Source: Bugulina stolonifera
Taxonomy: Eukaryota; Bryozoa; Gymnolaemata; Cheilostomatida; Bugulidae
Direction: 5' to 3'
Assembly (NCBI GenBank): GCA_935421135.1
Contig: OW285192.1
Span: 7,221,501 to 7,285,500 of the forward strand
DNA length: 64,000 bases
The notes beneath the pieces are model-generated. The model was not told where the DNA came from and did not search any database. It was given only the letters and a program-made list of their open reading frames with translations. This document shows positions 14,059 to 26,969 of this stretch, in pieces (within the stretch, counting starts at the first letter, position 1; each line of letters begins with the position of its first letter). Both the position numbers and the translations under genes were made by a program.

Positions 14059-17000
14059 AATTATCTTCCTTTGGTCCTCAGTCTACAATATACTTTGCTC
14101 TGTCTGCTGCAACTAGAAACAGCATTGCAATGGTAGTCTAGTGTTCAATCACGGGAATATAAAAATGGGCAAACAATGTTTGTTATAATAATTGAACAAA
14201 CTATCCTGATTGTATTCCAACTAATCAATAGGAATGTTTGTATACCAGAATATCTTGGAATTTGGATAATCTGCACACTAAACAGTTGAACCAGGACCTG
14301 ATAGTAGTGACAATCTGATCATAGCTCATTACCAAGGGACAGTTTTAGATGAGGCATGGCCACCAGTGGGAACCCATGACTTGAGGCTATTCATCATATT
14401 GGTAGAGTTTCCAGCTATTTTGGTCTCAATGACTGTATGTGTCAATACTAACAGCAACTACAACTACAGTGTATAGCTGTTGAAGAGTGCAGACCTACTC
14501 TACTATATTTACTAATCACCATAATCTGACCTATTGAACGACCTTGATGCTACAGCTAATGCCATTGATGTAAGATACAGTGATAAACTACGTGTAGGTA
14601 TGTATACTTATGCCTACAATTTATATAATTATTGAAAGTATTGATCATATAAAGCGTAAGCTGTGATGTCTGCTGCGATCAGGGGGTAATCGGAACTCTG
14701 GGTAATTAGATTAATTTATTACCCAGAGTTCACTTCAGTAAAATACCAAGAAGATAATTCCCTATATATTTTTTTCAACCCAGTGTTTTTGTACACCATG
14801 AGGTATTTATTTTGTAGTATTAATAGTAGTAATATGCTGTTATGTTGTCATGTTATGTTATGGATATATTGGTGTAGGCTACTAGTAGGGAAACGGTTAT
14901 GTATGCTTATTTACATAGGAAGTCTGTTCAAAGCATTAAAACAAAAGAACCTTAACCCATTGTAATAACTGAAGCAGACTTTATTAATAGTAGTTGGATA
15001 CTTACTAGCAGTACTTACAACAGTCAAGTAGCCTACATGTATGTTATAATTGTATACAGTTTGCATGTGTACGGTCTGTATAACCTGTATGGCATACACT
15101 GTCAAACCTATTAGCTACAGGCATATACATGTACATGTAAACATCTGTAGATAGCTTTATTCATAGCTAGAAGCCAGCTAGCAAGATACTAGAACTAAAT
15201 TGTTACACTATGTTACCAGTTGGTCATTTCTGAGCCACCGATGTGCCAGCCATAGTTCTGTCATAAGCGAGCTGAATGTACATGTAATTTCACATTGTAG
15301 CTGAATAAAATGAGGGTAGCAGTACCTGCACAGCAACTACTCTATTTGATGTAGAGGCACATGTATACTCTTGTAGAGCTTACGCCATGCAATCATCCAT
15401 CTTACATTTCGCTATCTACATGTTCAAGGTTACTATACACGATATCGAGTCTGGCACACCCCCATTATATCTATAAGGTTTATACTTATACTATCTATGA
15501 AAGATTAGCCTTAATAATAACAATCAATAGTAGAGGAGAGGTCAGCTAGAGTCCCTGGTTTAATGTACGGAGCAGCAAAGATTGGCGAGCAGTAAGAGCA
15601 GTGTTGTACAGACCGAGATACAGGTTTGCGGTTTTTAGGGCTACACAATTAACCATTATGACTATAGAGATTAGTCGTATAACATTGTCAACCTCTACAC
15701 CACTACACTACAGTCATACATTGTTCCCGAAATAACCCAATGATGTCTTCAGACTCTCATCATTGTTCAGCAGAGATGAGTGTGTGAAGTGGGAATGGTA
15801 ACATGCACAGAGTGCAAACTTCTATAAAGCTGTGAGCAAGCTCTGTGCTAGATGAGACCACCTATAATACATATCCATATCCTGTCACATTATTGTAATG
15901 ATTGACAATAATACTCACGCACGACTGTTACTTAGCACTTATTCACACAGCCATATAACAACATTGTACCTTCATGCCATATACATGTACATTGTATATT
16001 CCTATTCTACAAAGTGTAACACCTATAACCACTTACCTCAGCAGCAATCCATGAAATAATATTGCAGCCAGTTGATGCTAATGATATACATATAATACAG
16101 TACCAACTGATAACTAAGTAATACTGTAGTAGGCAAGGTTATCCAAGATAGTGTTGTACTATCAGTAATGTAGATACATTAGTTACAGTTCTACATAAAA
16201 TAATGGATTAGTTGTCAGACATCTCCCTTCTATTCACAGTAATAATAGTATAGCTGGTGACTAAGGCTATACTTCATGTTATGCGCCTGCATGCGTTAGT
16301 AACACTTCACTAGGTATATAGACTGAGGGTATAGCATTTTAAGATGATTAATGAGGGGTCAGATTAAAGACCCTAACACAGATTGATTTGAATATGAAGA
16401 TTATATGGCATGCGCATACTATCATCTATGTGGCCTGTAGAATTGTACGCGTATTGTCAAGTCTTTTTCATCAACAAGAGAGGACAATAATACTGTCAAT
16501 TTTTTACCAGTTTATCTGCGGGCAGATGAAACTGGAACTCCAGAACATCCTGTTTCTAACTGACATTTTCGAAATGTCCCGCCATTATGCTATAGAGAAT
16601 AGAGTATCCGATTTATGAACATGTATCATTCTTCCCAACATTGACATAGACAATAATAATAAAGTTATTATTTATTCATATTTGATAAAACTGAAAAAGT
16701 ACCCATAATAGTCTATCATATTTTTAATGCTCGTTGACGTAGGCTTATATGATACAGCTGTCTTGCCTAGCACCCTTTGGTCTGTGGTATTAGGTACAGC
16801 ATACAGAAAAAATCAAATTAACTTGTAGACTGACTGATAAAGGTTTGTGCCCAGAGCATCCAATGATGTCTTCTGATATCAGACTAGTTAAAGGTGAACA
16901 AATAGGTCTCATTCTCCAATCTGACAGTCATGTATCTTGTTATCTGCTGTTGTAGTGATCTTATCTATCAGAGGTCACTGAATAGGCCATCTTCACGGAG

Positions 17001-18444
17001 GTCATTGAATAGTACATGTACATCTTCACAGAGATCATTGAATAGGACATCTTTGAAGTGCACAGATGTATGACATGTGCAGTAGACATCAGTGGGGTTG
17101 GTTAGTGCATCTAGATGTGTTATTTTAGTATTCGATTACTGATGAGCTTCTTGTACAGGGGAGAACGACACTTTTAAAAATTAATATTAAATATTAAGTT
17201 ACATGTAGTTTTCATACATGCAGCTGTACAAAACCTGGATTACAACTAATAAAACTGTGTTCATTTATCTGTTGTACTGATGATGATAACACTATTCTAT
17301 AAGATAATAGCAAAGATTCTAAAAATCACATAATAAATACAATAGAGCATAGAGTCTTCCTTTGATTACTACAATGGCGCCATTCTACTGCAAGTTAACC
17401 TATCCACTTGTATTTGACATCGCTAGCATTGTGATAGGAGTGATGCATGTTGTGGATTGTGACATACAGCTAGGCCTATTAGTTTTACTGGTTACTGCAC
17501 CACAAATAACTTCCTATAGCTACATGTCACCATTAATTACAGCACAACAAGTAACTTGTATAATTGGGAGTCACCTTCTCTTGACACAGTGTAGACAACT
17601 CTAAATACAGAATGGAGACCATTCATTTGGATGCCCACGTGGATATGTACACTCTATGAATAAACAAGTAAAATGCATGTGTATAGAGTATTGTAGTAGT
17701 GGTCTGTATTCAAGAAAATGAACAACACCAATAACATAATATTACTGTGTGTGGTCGTGTGTATACGGTAGCAAACATATGAGTTGATCACACAGGATTG
17801 AATCTAACATCTTGTACAATTGAGTAAAGAAAACCACAATAAGTGCACAATCTTGTATATAGCCAAAAGGTCTATATGGAGCACAGAATTAAAAATTAAT
17901 TATTCATAAAAAATAGCAAATGTACAGCACCCTAGGCTAGAATTACCACCATACTACACCAAAAGCCTGGGGATCTAGTCACTATAAATATATGTATAAT
18001 AATAATATGTACCATGAAAATAATACCAAATAGAAGAATGACTGAAATTCTGTTGCTGAATATTTAATATAACAAACACACTATAACCAGTTTAGCAATA
18101 TTGCTTGCAGATCGCCAAAATTTTGAAAATGAAAAGCCCAGTGATAGTTTCGCAGTCATTTGTATAAGCTATGCCCCACAGTCGTATGGTTCTTGCTTTG
18201 GTATGGAAGCATTTCCTGTAATAGCTATAGCAAGACTGTGATCTAAATGTTTAATATAATATAAGGGTGGGGCAAAGACCACTCCAGTAACCAGTACTGA
18301 TTCTAGGAACCCACACAAGTACATGTATAATAAGAAGGGGACTGGTAATGATATGGCAAGTCACTTTGGTTTGAGAGTTCATATAGTGTTGTCAGCATCT
18401 ATAGTCTATTCTTATACCATGTCCATCGTTGAGGGTGGGTGACA
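14059..18444. other. Intergenic, no gene recognised
   Basis: This 4.4 kb stretch separates the ABC transporter start from the 3' end of the TIR gene. No open reading frame resembles a known family. Short ORFs, such as one at 17362-17604 on the plus strand, have no supporting features. The sequence is AT-rich with scattered ACATGTA palindromes. It presumably contains the ABC promoter and possible 5' UTR exons, which I could not place. Confidence 0.5.
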
Positions 18445-21400
18445 TCACCACCCAAACCGAGTTCTAATACCATCTAGTAGTCTTGGTCTTTCACCCAGTT
18501 CACTGATATTGTTTAGAGAGGGGTGCTGGTGTAACATTGATAGCTTGCCTGCAATGGTAGACATACAGTAATGAGCGCATAGGAGGCAGTTGGATATATC
18601 TCATGGATATACATGTATAAACCGTGCATCACCCAACAGCGTAACTGTTAGCAAATCAAATTCCTGGGAGATGGAGGTAAGAGATAGAGAGATCTGGTTT
18701 GTTAAGCTATTAGAGGCAGATGCTTTACTTGTGGTTTTGGGTTTAAGAGGATATTACAGTTTACCAACAGTACGATACCCTAGCCTACCTTCCATCGGAT
18801 GAAACCCACCAAGTACACTACTCTACTCACTGTACATATAGGTAGGGATCAATATCATAGGTAATGTATGCATTACACTCTATAATGAACTGCCTGCAAG
18901 TACATAACTTACCAATTCGACCAACCTCATTAGCACTCTAACTAGATACAATTTCAACTGATAGCTTCGCTTCGTAGCACAACAAGTGGACTAGACATAC
19001 ATGTACAATAACCAGACATACATGTACAATAACTAGACATACATGTACAATAACTAGACATACATGTACAATAATTTAAACTGTGCATTGTCTATACGTA
19101 TCGCTACAAGGTGGATACTCGACACAATTAATGCAGCAAGAGTTAGGGGTGGAAAATCAGCTCTACAGCAATAGAGGAGGTGCAAAATCATACAAAAATG
19201 AGGCAATATTCCTGTATTTTCTATTTCTGATTGATCAAAACTAATTGACTGACTAGCTAACTGACTGACTGACTAGCTAACTGACTGACTAGCTGATTGA
19301 CTGACTAGCTAACTGACTGACTAGCTAACTGACTGATTGACCAGCTAATTGATTGATGACTAGCTAACTGACTGATTGACCAGCTAATTGACTGACTGAC
19401 TAGCTAACTGACTGACTAGCTGATTGACTGACTAGCTAACTGATTGACTGACTAACTGTGTGACTGACTAGCTAACTGACTAACTGTGTGACTGACTAGC
19501 TAACTGACTGACTGAGATACTTACTAGAAAGACTCTGTATAGAAGATAGTGACAAAAACCGGGTTGTTCTGAGATTGCTGTGAAAAGGTCTGCGATCCCT
19601 AAACGTATCGGATCCTCTCCTAGCACGAGGCCAACTAGCTAGTCCTCCGAGACCAGGAGACGTGGAACTTGTAGCGTCCTCCACAGCGGTGTCTATTTCC
19701 AGAGGCTCAATCTCACCTGGGTCCTGCAGTGCAGTGTTAGACAGTATCATTACAATCAGTATAATGTATATCTATCTTATCAGAGCACAATCAACCAATG
19801 CTTGCATATAATTGCATCCTCTGGTACAATTACTTTGGTAAAAACTCTTGAAGCACATTTAATACTTAATCGGCAGCAGAAAAACATTACAATATACGTG
19901 TAGGTGTGTGAAACGGGTAACACAGTGGATATATGTTTCATAAACTAACAGTACAAGTAATAAACACATGGATTAAAGTGCTTGTAGCAGACAAAATACT
20001 TAACATGTGTCGATATGATAAGTAAGTAAACAAAGATTGGGTATGAAGGCACACTTATATGAGTGGATAATACTTACGTCCTCTTCACAGTAGCTTCGGT
20101 GCATCACTCTCGAGGGAGGGACTTTAAATGGCTCTTTAAATTCTTCCTTCGGTGTGTGTGTGTTTGGTTGTTTAAAAGGTGTGACGGTTGGCGTGTTGTT
20201 AAATGTGATTTCCTCTTCACCTACCGTCGAGTCGACCTCCACCACCATAGACTCGTCGTCTGTCTCTCTGTGACCAAAACTCTGCATAGGAAGTGGCCTC
20301 AAACCTGTAGCTGTTTCTAGTAGGGATAGATCAACCTGTGATTGGACAGAACGGTTAGTTTAAAGCACATGATGAACCATAAATCAGTCTATATACATGT
20401 ACCAGCACATTCCACAGAATGAAAAGAATTGACCAATATTTTCAATATTGAAGTCTATTGCCTATTGCGGTAGTCCAATATTTGGCGTCATATAAGCGTT
20501 TATAAGACGAGCAACAATTCCACTTTATTAAAGAGAATTCCTCACAGACTAGACTATATACAAGGGACGATCCAAAAGTTTCAGTTCAGGTTTGGTAACT
20601 TTTCAACCATTTGTGTTATCTTGCCAACCTGTTGCACAGATGTTGCCATAGGTGCCGTGTGTTCAATTTTAAAGTCCTTAAGCGCTCTCTCTCATATAGC
20701 CCAAAATTTTGAGCAAAATTTCAAAGTCAATTTTGCAGGAACAAACTTTTTCCCAATCAGAAGAAATGGCAGATTTTACAGAACAAAGGAGTGCTATTAG
20801 ATTGTGTCTAAAGCTTTACTTGGAACGAATACTAGTGAGACCTATAAGAGTACCAGCAGTCAACCTTCCCAAACATTTTGCATCTTCATTGATTACTTCC
20901 TTGTACATATCTAAGACAATAAAAATGATTAAACATACCTGATGCTCTCCTGTGTCCATATCTATGTCACCAGTAGAGTTAGCACTGCCACAATTAGAAA
21001 ACTGGCTCATGCTTTCATCATCCAGTTCTGCGAGGTTAGCGTTAGACTGAGAACCAAGAAGAGAGGTACTGTCTCTTACGGAGGCCTCACTACACTCCGC
21101 TATCATACTGTCCGACTCGATATCACGTGTCCGTAGAGAACGAGGAAACTAACACAGACATGTAAACGTATATTAGGGATTCCCAAAGATTAGGGCCTAT
21201 AACGGATGGAAGAGACCACCATAGCCAGATTTACAGAGATAATAACATGTATGTAAATAGAGTGGCAAAGGTTCCCAACCAATAGTTGATGGGTGGTAAC
21301 AATTAGGGAGGCTAAATTTGAATGACTTCTGGACTATTGCCTATGACTTTGTGTAGTGCATTGCTAAATAGCTTAGTCACACAAGGCTATCTAGCTAGGT

Positions 21401-24400
21401 AGGGGACCTGGGGGCTACGAATCCTGGATTGGCAGCAAGGTCGTAAGGCTAGCATAGGCAATCCCGTGAGCTAAAGATGACTGTATATACTGTTATTGTT
21501 ACATATTATATCTACTGTACGTGTAGGTGATATACAATACATATATATACTGTATGTGTAGGTGATATGAAGTACATACGGAGCTGAAACTGTTTAGGAT
21601 TGGTCCCGTACCCAAGCCGCTTTTGTTTGAAGTAAATTCACTCAAAAATATGGGTAAGTCTGTGGACTCACAAGGAGGTACATCGAGAGGTTCCCCATGA
21701 CCGACCACCTCGACTCGGTGCTCTGCTGGAGGCTACAATATACAGCACACAATCAGTACAGTGAACTCCTGGAGACCTTGTAATATAATATGTATAGATG
21801 TACCATACAGTACAGTCAACTCCTGTAGTTTACGACTACCATATATAATTCAAACAGATATAAATGATTAATTGAATGTTTTTAAATATCACAGATACAA
21901 TTGCAAGCCCCCAGCACCTGCAAACATGCTATAAATATAAGTATACACACAAGTCGATTTGAATCGTGAGCAGATACCCAACATGTGCTAAGATCTGTAA
22001 AAGTCCATTTTATCCGTTATATAGTAACTAAAATCAAAAGCTGTGACAATTTTGGTAGAAAATATTTGCCGATCAAAAGCAATGAAGGATTGTACTCACA
22101 GCAGCTGTAGGCGGCTTAAGTTCCTCCATACGACCACTGCTATTATGTCCACCGATTCTATATGTGCTCTGGTTAGAGAGATGTGTACCAGAACTAGCAC
22201 CTGTATGGCCTGTCATATCATCATCCTCAACAGCATCATCATGTTCGACAGGTTCTCTGTTAGCTAAATATTTACATAATATAGCTGATGACAATGAAAG
22301 AAAGCTTCAGAGAAACACTAAATATTTTTTCTGATTTAGCAGGTACTCAGTTTTCTGCTATTGATAAAGATGTACATGTAAGCAGTGAGTTAGAATTGTA
22401 ATACAGTAATAAGTAATAAAGTTAAGTCACTGCAGGTAAAATAAAAAACAAATGATGTGCAGAAATACAGAGAGAAAATATTACAATGTGAAAATATAAG
22501 AGAACGATATTAAAATTAGTTTTTACAAATAAAGAGTGAGACTGTAATGTATAACATACGTGAGCGAATGTTTTCTGGCAGTTGATTGGGTGCTGAATTT
22601 ACTGATATATATGATGGACGCTGGTCTGGAAAGAAAGAAAAAAAATCGTCTAAAGCGGCAAGTAACTAATAAACGCAAATTATAACAGTGCATAATGCAG
22701 TACAATACATATACAGTGTAAATCTGAGTGGTCAGCTAATACCATAACTTACCTGAGCCACTGAAAAACCCTGATGACGTCTGGCTCAAGAATGATACAT
22801 CAACTGAGTGTTTGGTTATGAATGCATCAATGTCTGTAATATCTTGCTCTTTAGCTATCTGTTCTATCTCAGCGGTGCATTGCCTTTGCAATGCTTCAAC
22901 CTCAGCAGTACCTTTGAACAAAAACATGGCATAGAGATCCCTCACAGCTGCCAGCTGAACATTTTGCAGCTAATTTGTGGATTAGCATAAGAAAGCTAGA
23001 TGCCTTAATGTCTAATTTTAAAATTTTACCAAACATAATTTTTCTAATGACACAATTTAATTTTAGACCATCTTACAAACGAATGACGGTATCCTTGCTA
23101 CCTGTTAATTGTCGCTTTCTCCTCTCAAAGTTGCGTTTAATTTCTTTTAGTTGAGCGACAAATCGTTCGGTAATACGGTGCATCTGTTGGCGTTCGTCTT
23201 CCTGTTCCTCCCTTGTCTTTCGCTCAATGAGTTTCCCTTTAATAGTGTTAACAATAGATGTTCGTGTCATGGTGGACGTTTCCAGATCTCGTATACAAAC
23301 GCCTCTCAGCATCTACAACATGTTTATTAATCAGTGACTTTAGTTTCTGTAGCGATTGGAGATGCTTCAAACTATGTGATTAGAAATCACGTTTGAGTAG
23401 TGGTCAACTAGTTGGATCTAAAGAACACAGTCAAAGATTTAGGTGCAGTAATCCTTGTACATTTACAATGCAATCCTGGTTAAACAAATGGCAGCAAAAA
23501 GACGACACCAACAGACGAGTACGAACGAGTAGAGTGATATACATGTACCTTGATATAACTTGGTATTGGCAGAGAAGTCATTTTCTGTCTATCTTCATAT
23601 ATGGGTACATATTTATCTCCCCCCTTGTCAAATATACTGTGAGTGAGAGCTTGGTTGTTGTGGAACAGACCCATTGGATCATTTAGTAAATCATCTGTGA
23701 TTATTATAAACATCCACGAGCACCTAAACACAAATCAATGACTTATACACGAGCATCTACACACAAATCAGTGACATCTACATGTAAATGTCTTTACTAT
23801 CAGAGTATTAATATAGTTACAGAGGAAAGCCTACACAACATATCTAATACCCTAGAGTATTGTTACCATTAAAATTCATCTAGGTCATAGGCCTGATGAG
23901 AAAGAAGCAAGTTTTGACAAAATCTATACACAGTTTTTTGGTGGATACAATAATTATGTGGGTTGGAGAATGTTTTTTGTTCCAGACAATACAGAGAAAT
24001 ACATTATTTTATTAAATACAAGAATGAGGCAGATTTCGTGGCTTCGGGTGACAGGCTTTTAAATCACCTAATATTCCTCCAGAATGAGTATAAAAAATTC
24101 AAAGCGTTAATCTTATGGCACAGTATATTTTACACATGCATGTGTGTACTGCACACTGTGTAGTATATCATACAATACAACTCTCTCTAAATCTACTAAA
24201 ACAAAAATCAGTCAAGGTAACTGAATGAAGTTCAGTAATTAGGCTGGTTATTAATAGGTACACAATTAGGCCTACATAATTCCTATTCACCAACCCCACA
24301 GGAGATAGCAGCATACACCAACCTCACACTAGGTAGTAGCACAAGATATACACCATGGAAACTAGACAGACAACAAATAGGTCTGTAGGGTCTAAAGTAG

Positions 24401-25237
24401 AAATTGTACAAGAGAGGAATTGCTAGACAACTATGATGTGACATTGATACAGATCAACACTTTTCAAATTTTGGCTACTCCTATTTTTATTAGTTCGATT
24501 GGAGTAAAAGCATATTTTAGAAATATAACAATGTGCAGCATCCCCTCAATTATCTTGATTAAACGAAAGGTTAAAACACGCGGAGAAGAGGAGTGAGTGT
24601 TTACCAGGTTATATGACACTAATACAATACATGCAGCACCAAGTGATAGGAAGGAATGAGGCTAGCGTTAGTGACCTACTTGTTACTCAGGTCTTTAAAA
24701 CTGACAAATAAATGTAAAAAAATATCTTATATTATGTGAATTAAATCTGAAGTCAAAGTTTGGCGTGAATGCACCTATGAAGCCGTGTGCTATTTAAACG
24801 TTGCATCAAGACCAAATAAATGCCTGTTCAGCTCAGCATTAATTTGGAAGCAAACTAAACTAAACTGAAATTTTCAACACCTCAATGAACAGCTCAAGCA
24901 CTGATTAAAACATTACTCTTACAGAATAAAATTTCCCCAAAATGGCTAATGAAAAGTGAAGCATTTACTGGTAGTTAACAACATACAATAACATAGGCCT
25001 ACCAATTTACATAACCAAGTGGCTGAATGCATACCTTTCTAGAGCATCTTCCATAGAGGAAAACATAGAGCCAGTAGCAAAGTGCTCAGCAGTGCTTGCA
25101 ATTTTTGGCTTCTCACCAATCTCATCTTGCAATCCATGTAACAAATCTTTTAGTCGTTGAGCTAACTGTTCAGAGTGATCGGAACTGTTGCTGTGATATA
25201 TTAGCACATCCCAGTGGGACTTAAGTGATCTCGACAT
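18445..25237 (-). CDS. TIR-domain adaptor, TICAM (TRIF/TRAM)-like, with coiled coil and RHIM-like motif
   Basis: Eleven exons in transcript order: 25035-25237, 23549-23723, 23102-23312, 22753-22911, 22560-22625, 22100-22263, 21580-21732, 20939-21148, 20078-20335, 19525-19723, 18445-18548; 633 aa, all phases consistent. Residues about 9-150 form a TIR domain: strand A is WDVLIYHS, the BB-loop region is AEHFATGS, and CSWMFIIITDDLL is the core strand before helix C. Residues about 150-225 are highly charged and predicted coiled coil. Residues 306-317 resemble a RHIM. The remaining tail is acidic, Ser/Thr-rich and probably disordered. In vertebrates, TICAM proteins relay Toll-like receptor signals. 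The NADase-type catalytic Glu of SARM1-like TIRs is not visible, which favours a scaffold role. An acceptor-like site lies just upstream of the ATG (GATATG), so a 5' exon is likely and coding could extend further. Confidence 0.85.
18990..19073. repeat. 21-bp tandem repeat, four copies
   Basis: Unit ctagacatacatgtacaata plus one base, nearly perfect, in the last intron of the TIR gene. It contains the tacatgta palindrome that recurs across the window. Confidence 0.85.
19235..19522. repeat. CTGA/CTAGCTAA simple tandem array
   Basis: Irregular alternation of ctgactga and ctagctaa blocks, with tgtgtgactg variants. It runs right up to the splice donor of TIR-gene exon 10 (minus-strand gtaagt from 19524). 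Reading through that donor would translate a few repeat codons and stop at 19496-19498. Confidence 0.85.
20561..20835 (+). mobile_element. Truncated mariner-like element (5' inverted-repeat side and transposase N-terminus)
   Basis: The sequence begins gggacgatccaaaagtttc, which resembles mariner terminal inverted repeats. An ATG at 20765 follows, encoding MADFTEQRSAIRLCLKL, the usual start of a mariner transposase (EQR-x-x-I-x-x-C-x-K-L). The homology then stops: there is no helix-turn-helix or DDD catalytic region and no matching 3' inverted repeat. It sits in the intron between exons 8 and 9 of the TIR gene, opposite in strand. The label relies on pattern recognition only. Confidence 0.5.
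22127..22175 (-). other. RHIM-like motif (residues about 302-317)
   Basis: The peptide NQSTYRIGGHNSSGRM aligns by eye with the RHIM core pattern [I/V]-Q-[I/V/L]-G-x-x-N-x-[L/M]. I-G-x-x-N is kept, while the first two positions are Tyr-Arg instead of Ile/Val-Gln. It lies C-terminal to the TIR, as in TRIF. The two core substitutions make this tentative. Confidence 0.35.
23230..25237 (-). other. TIR domain (three exons) of the TICAM-like protein
   Basis: The domain is spread over 25035-25237, 23549-23723 and the start of 23102-23312. The best family match is recalled, not computed. It rests on the order of EDALER-CSWMFIIITDDLL, then an aromatic/Asn-rich helix region (LFHNNQAL), then VPIYEDR, and on the helix after the TIR (TIKGKLIERK). 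TRIF and TRAM share this spacing. The BB-loop proline of many TIRs is Thr here. Confidence 0.65.
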
Positions 25238-26500
25238 ATCCTAAACAGAAACACAGAGGTTATTGGCTTTAACCAAAATATGATTCTGATAAAGTGCAAA
25301 CGTTTTGAAGCGTATTCAAGAACAAATGAAATTAACAAAGAGTATAGTAACAAGCATTAATAGATTTAGCCTAATAGGTATTTAGCCTACTGGTACAGTG
25401 GTCATGTATGCCTAGGGCCTATTAGAAAATAAATGTAAGAAAAGTGTAGACTAACAGCAACACCAGTTGTAGACATTAAAAATAATGATAGTTATAGTAA
25501 TAATTATAATATTAAATTACATTTTAATCTTAATAAAATGAGCACTTAAGTAAATAGAATAGGGAAATATGATATATCTCATAGGTAGCTCACCACCCAT
25601 AACTAACTAGCCTCATCCAACTGAACAACAGTAGGTTTATTAATGAACAAACCGGTAGTTTGATAGCAAGTTTCAGTTTTTTGGTAGGTATTTCATCTGT
25701 TTGAAAAACAAAATTGAGATAAAAACTTCAGACTGGAAACATTTATTTACATTGAGTTAGTTTAAGTTTTTTAAAATTAATCTGTAATTGTTTTAATGAA
25801 TGTTTACTAATACATACAGATACTCATACTCAGATACTTCTTTAGATACAATGATGAATAAAATCTCTGAGAAAAGGTAATTAAATAAACACTGTCTGAT
25901 ATATACATATATGTGCATGGGTATACTGCATACATAATTATCCATGTTTAGAAAATCATTTTTAACTTCAAAACTGAAAATAATAATTATCTTGCAAAAA
26001 CATAGGTTTTCTTCTCAACCAAAATGACCTTGGCCTTGCCTGTGCTTTTCTAGGAAATACAGTACATCTTGCGTCGCCTGTAGCATCGGTAGTATAATAT
26101 AGAAGCCTATAACAGCATTGTCTTTACCAAAGAGCGTTTACTCTCTTTGGTCTTTTCTAAACAATAATAAACCAATCGGACCAGGGGAAATCTTTATTAT
26201 GCGAGCCTTCTTCTTCATAGACATCCATTTTACAAACTTGTTTCAACAGTGTTCACGAATAGCACATTATGATTATGTGCAATATGCTTTATGCTTTGGA
26301 GGGAAACTTAACACGCCCACTTTTACGTTGGTGATAGGCTGCAAAATGCCAAAATGAAAATGTTAAAAATAATAATCTGTATTCTATATCTATCTAAGAC
26401 TAATGCTGACCTGACTGATCCTAATTTATTTTATTTTAATTTTTAAATTTATCTTAATCGTTGTGACTATCACTAATCACTATGACTATACTGCTATCAC
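25238..26500. other. Upstream region of the TIR gene, no gene recognised
   Basis: AT-rich sequence. It should hold the promoter or a 5' exon of the minus-strand TIR gene, because a good acceptor (gtttctgtttag) lies just above its ATG. No first exon could be placed. Confidence 0.4.
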
Positions 26501-26524
26501 TAACAAATGTCAACTCCCTGTACT

Positions 26525-26790
26525 AACAAGAGCTGCGAAAAGAGGAGAACCTACCTCAATCTATGCTGCATCACATATCTATCACAACAGTTTTCTACCA
26601 AGAACCATACGAGATCTAAGGATAGCGCCTCCACAATCCCAATCTAAAAATTGAAAGCAGCAAAATGCTGGAAAACTGCAAAACCACTGTCTTTTCCCCT
26701 TATCTTAAACATAGGAGGCTCTCTATTTTTGTACCATTTTGGTAGAGTTAGAGTGTCCTAAATTCATTGAGGTAAGAATTGAGGTAAGAA
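26525..26790 (+). mobile_element. Non-LTR retrotransposon 3' end, fragment 1
   Basis: An open stretch ending at TAA-free codons before the stop near 26652-26654 encodes RGEPTSIYAASHIYHNSFLP followed by RTIRDLR, the kind of C-terminus found in LINE (CR1/L2/Jockey-like) ORF2 proteins. A short 3' tail follows, with a 12-bp unit (attgaggtaaga) repeated near 26766-26790; short tandem tails are typical of CR1/L2-type elements. Everything upstream (endonuclease, reverse transcriptase core) is missing. Confidence 0.6.
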
Positions 26791-26969
26791 TGTATAATAC
26801 TATTAGGCCTACTATAATTATAGTAATAGTTATACTAGTTATTTTTATTGTAATAGAATAGTATATCAGTGTATTTAGTTTAGTAGGAGTATCTAGTAAT
26901 GTATGCGGCTAATGAGCAGTCCTAGTAAGTTTAAGTTTAGTCTTGTTTTAACAGTTACTGAATAACCCA

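Noticed and set aside
17362..17604. 80-codon plus-strand ORF with hydrophobic segments
   Set aside because: No homology recognised, surrounded by AT-rich non-coding sequence; length is expected by chance.
19496..19524. Stop codon at 19496-19498 as the end of the TIR gene
   Set aside because: A strong donor (gtaagt) precedes it, the extra codons are simple repeat, and a good phase-matching last exon with its own stop is found at 18445-18548.
18445..25237. NAD-cleaving (SARM1-like) TIR enzyme
   Set aside because: The conserved catalytic Glu expected after the core strand is not visible; the region reads LLNDPMGLFHNNQAL. The overall pattern fits TICAM adaptors better.
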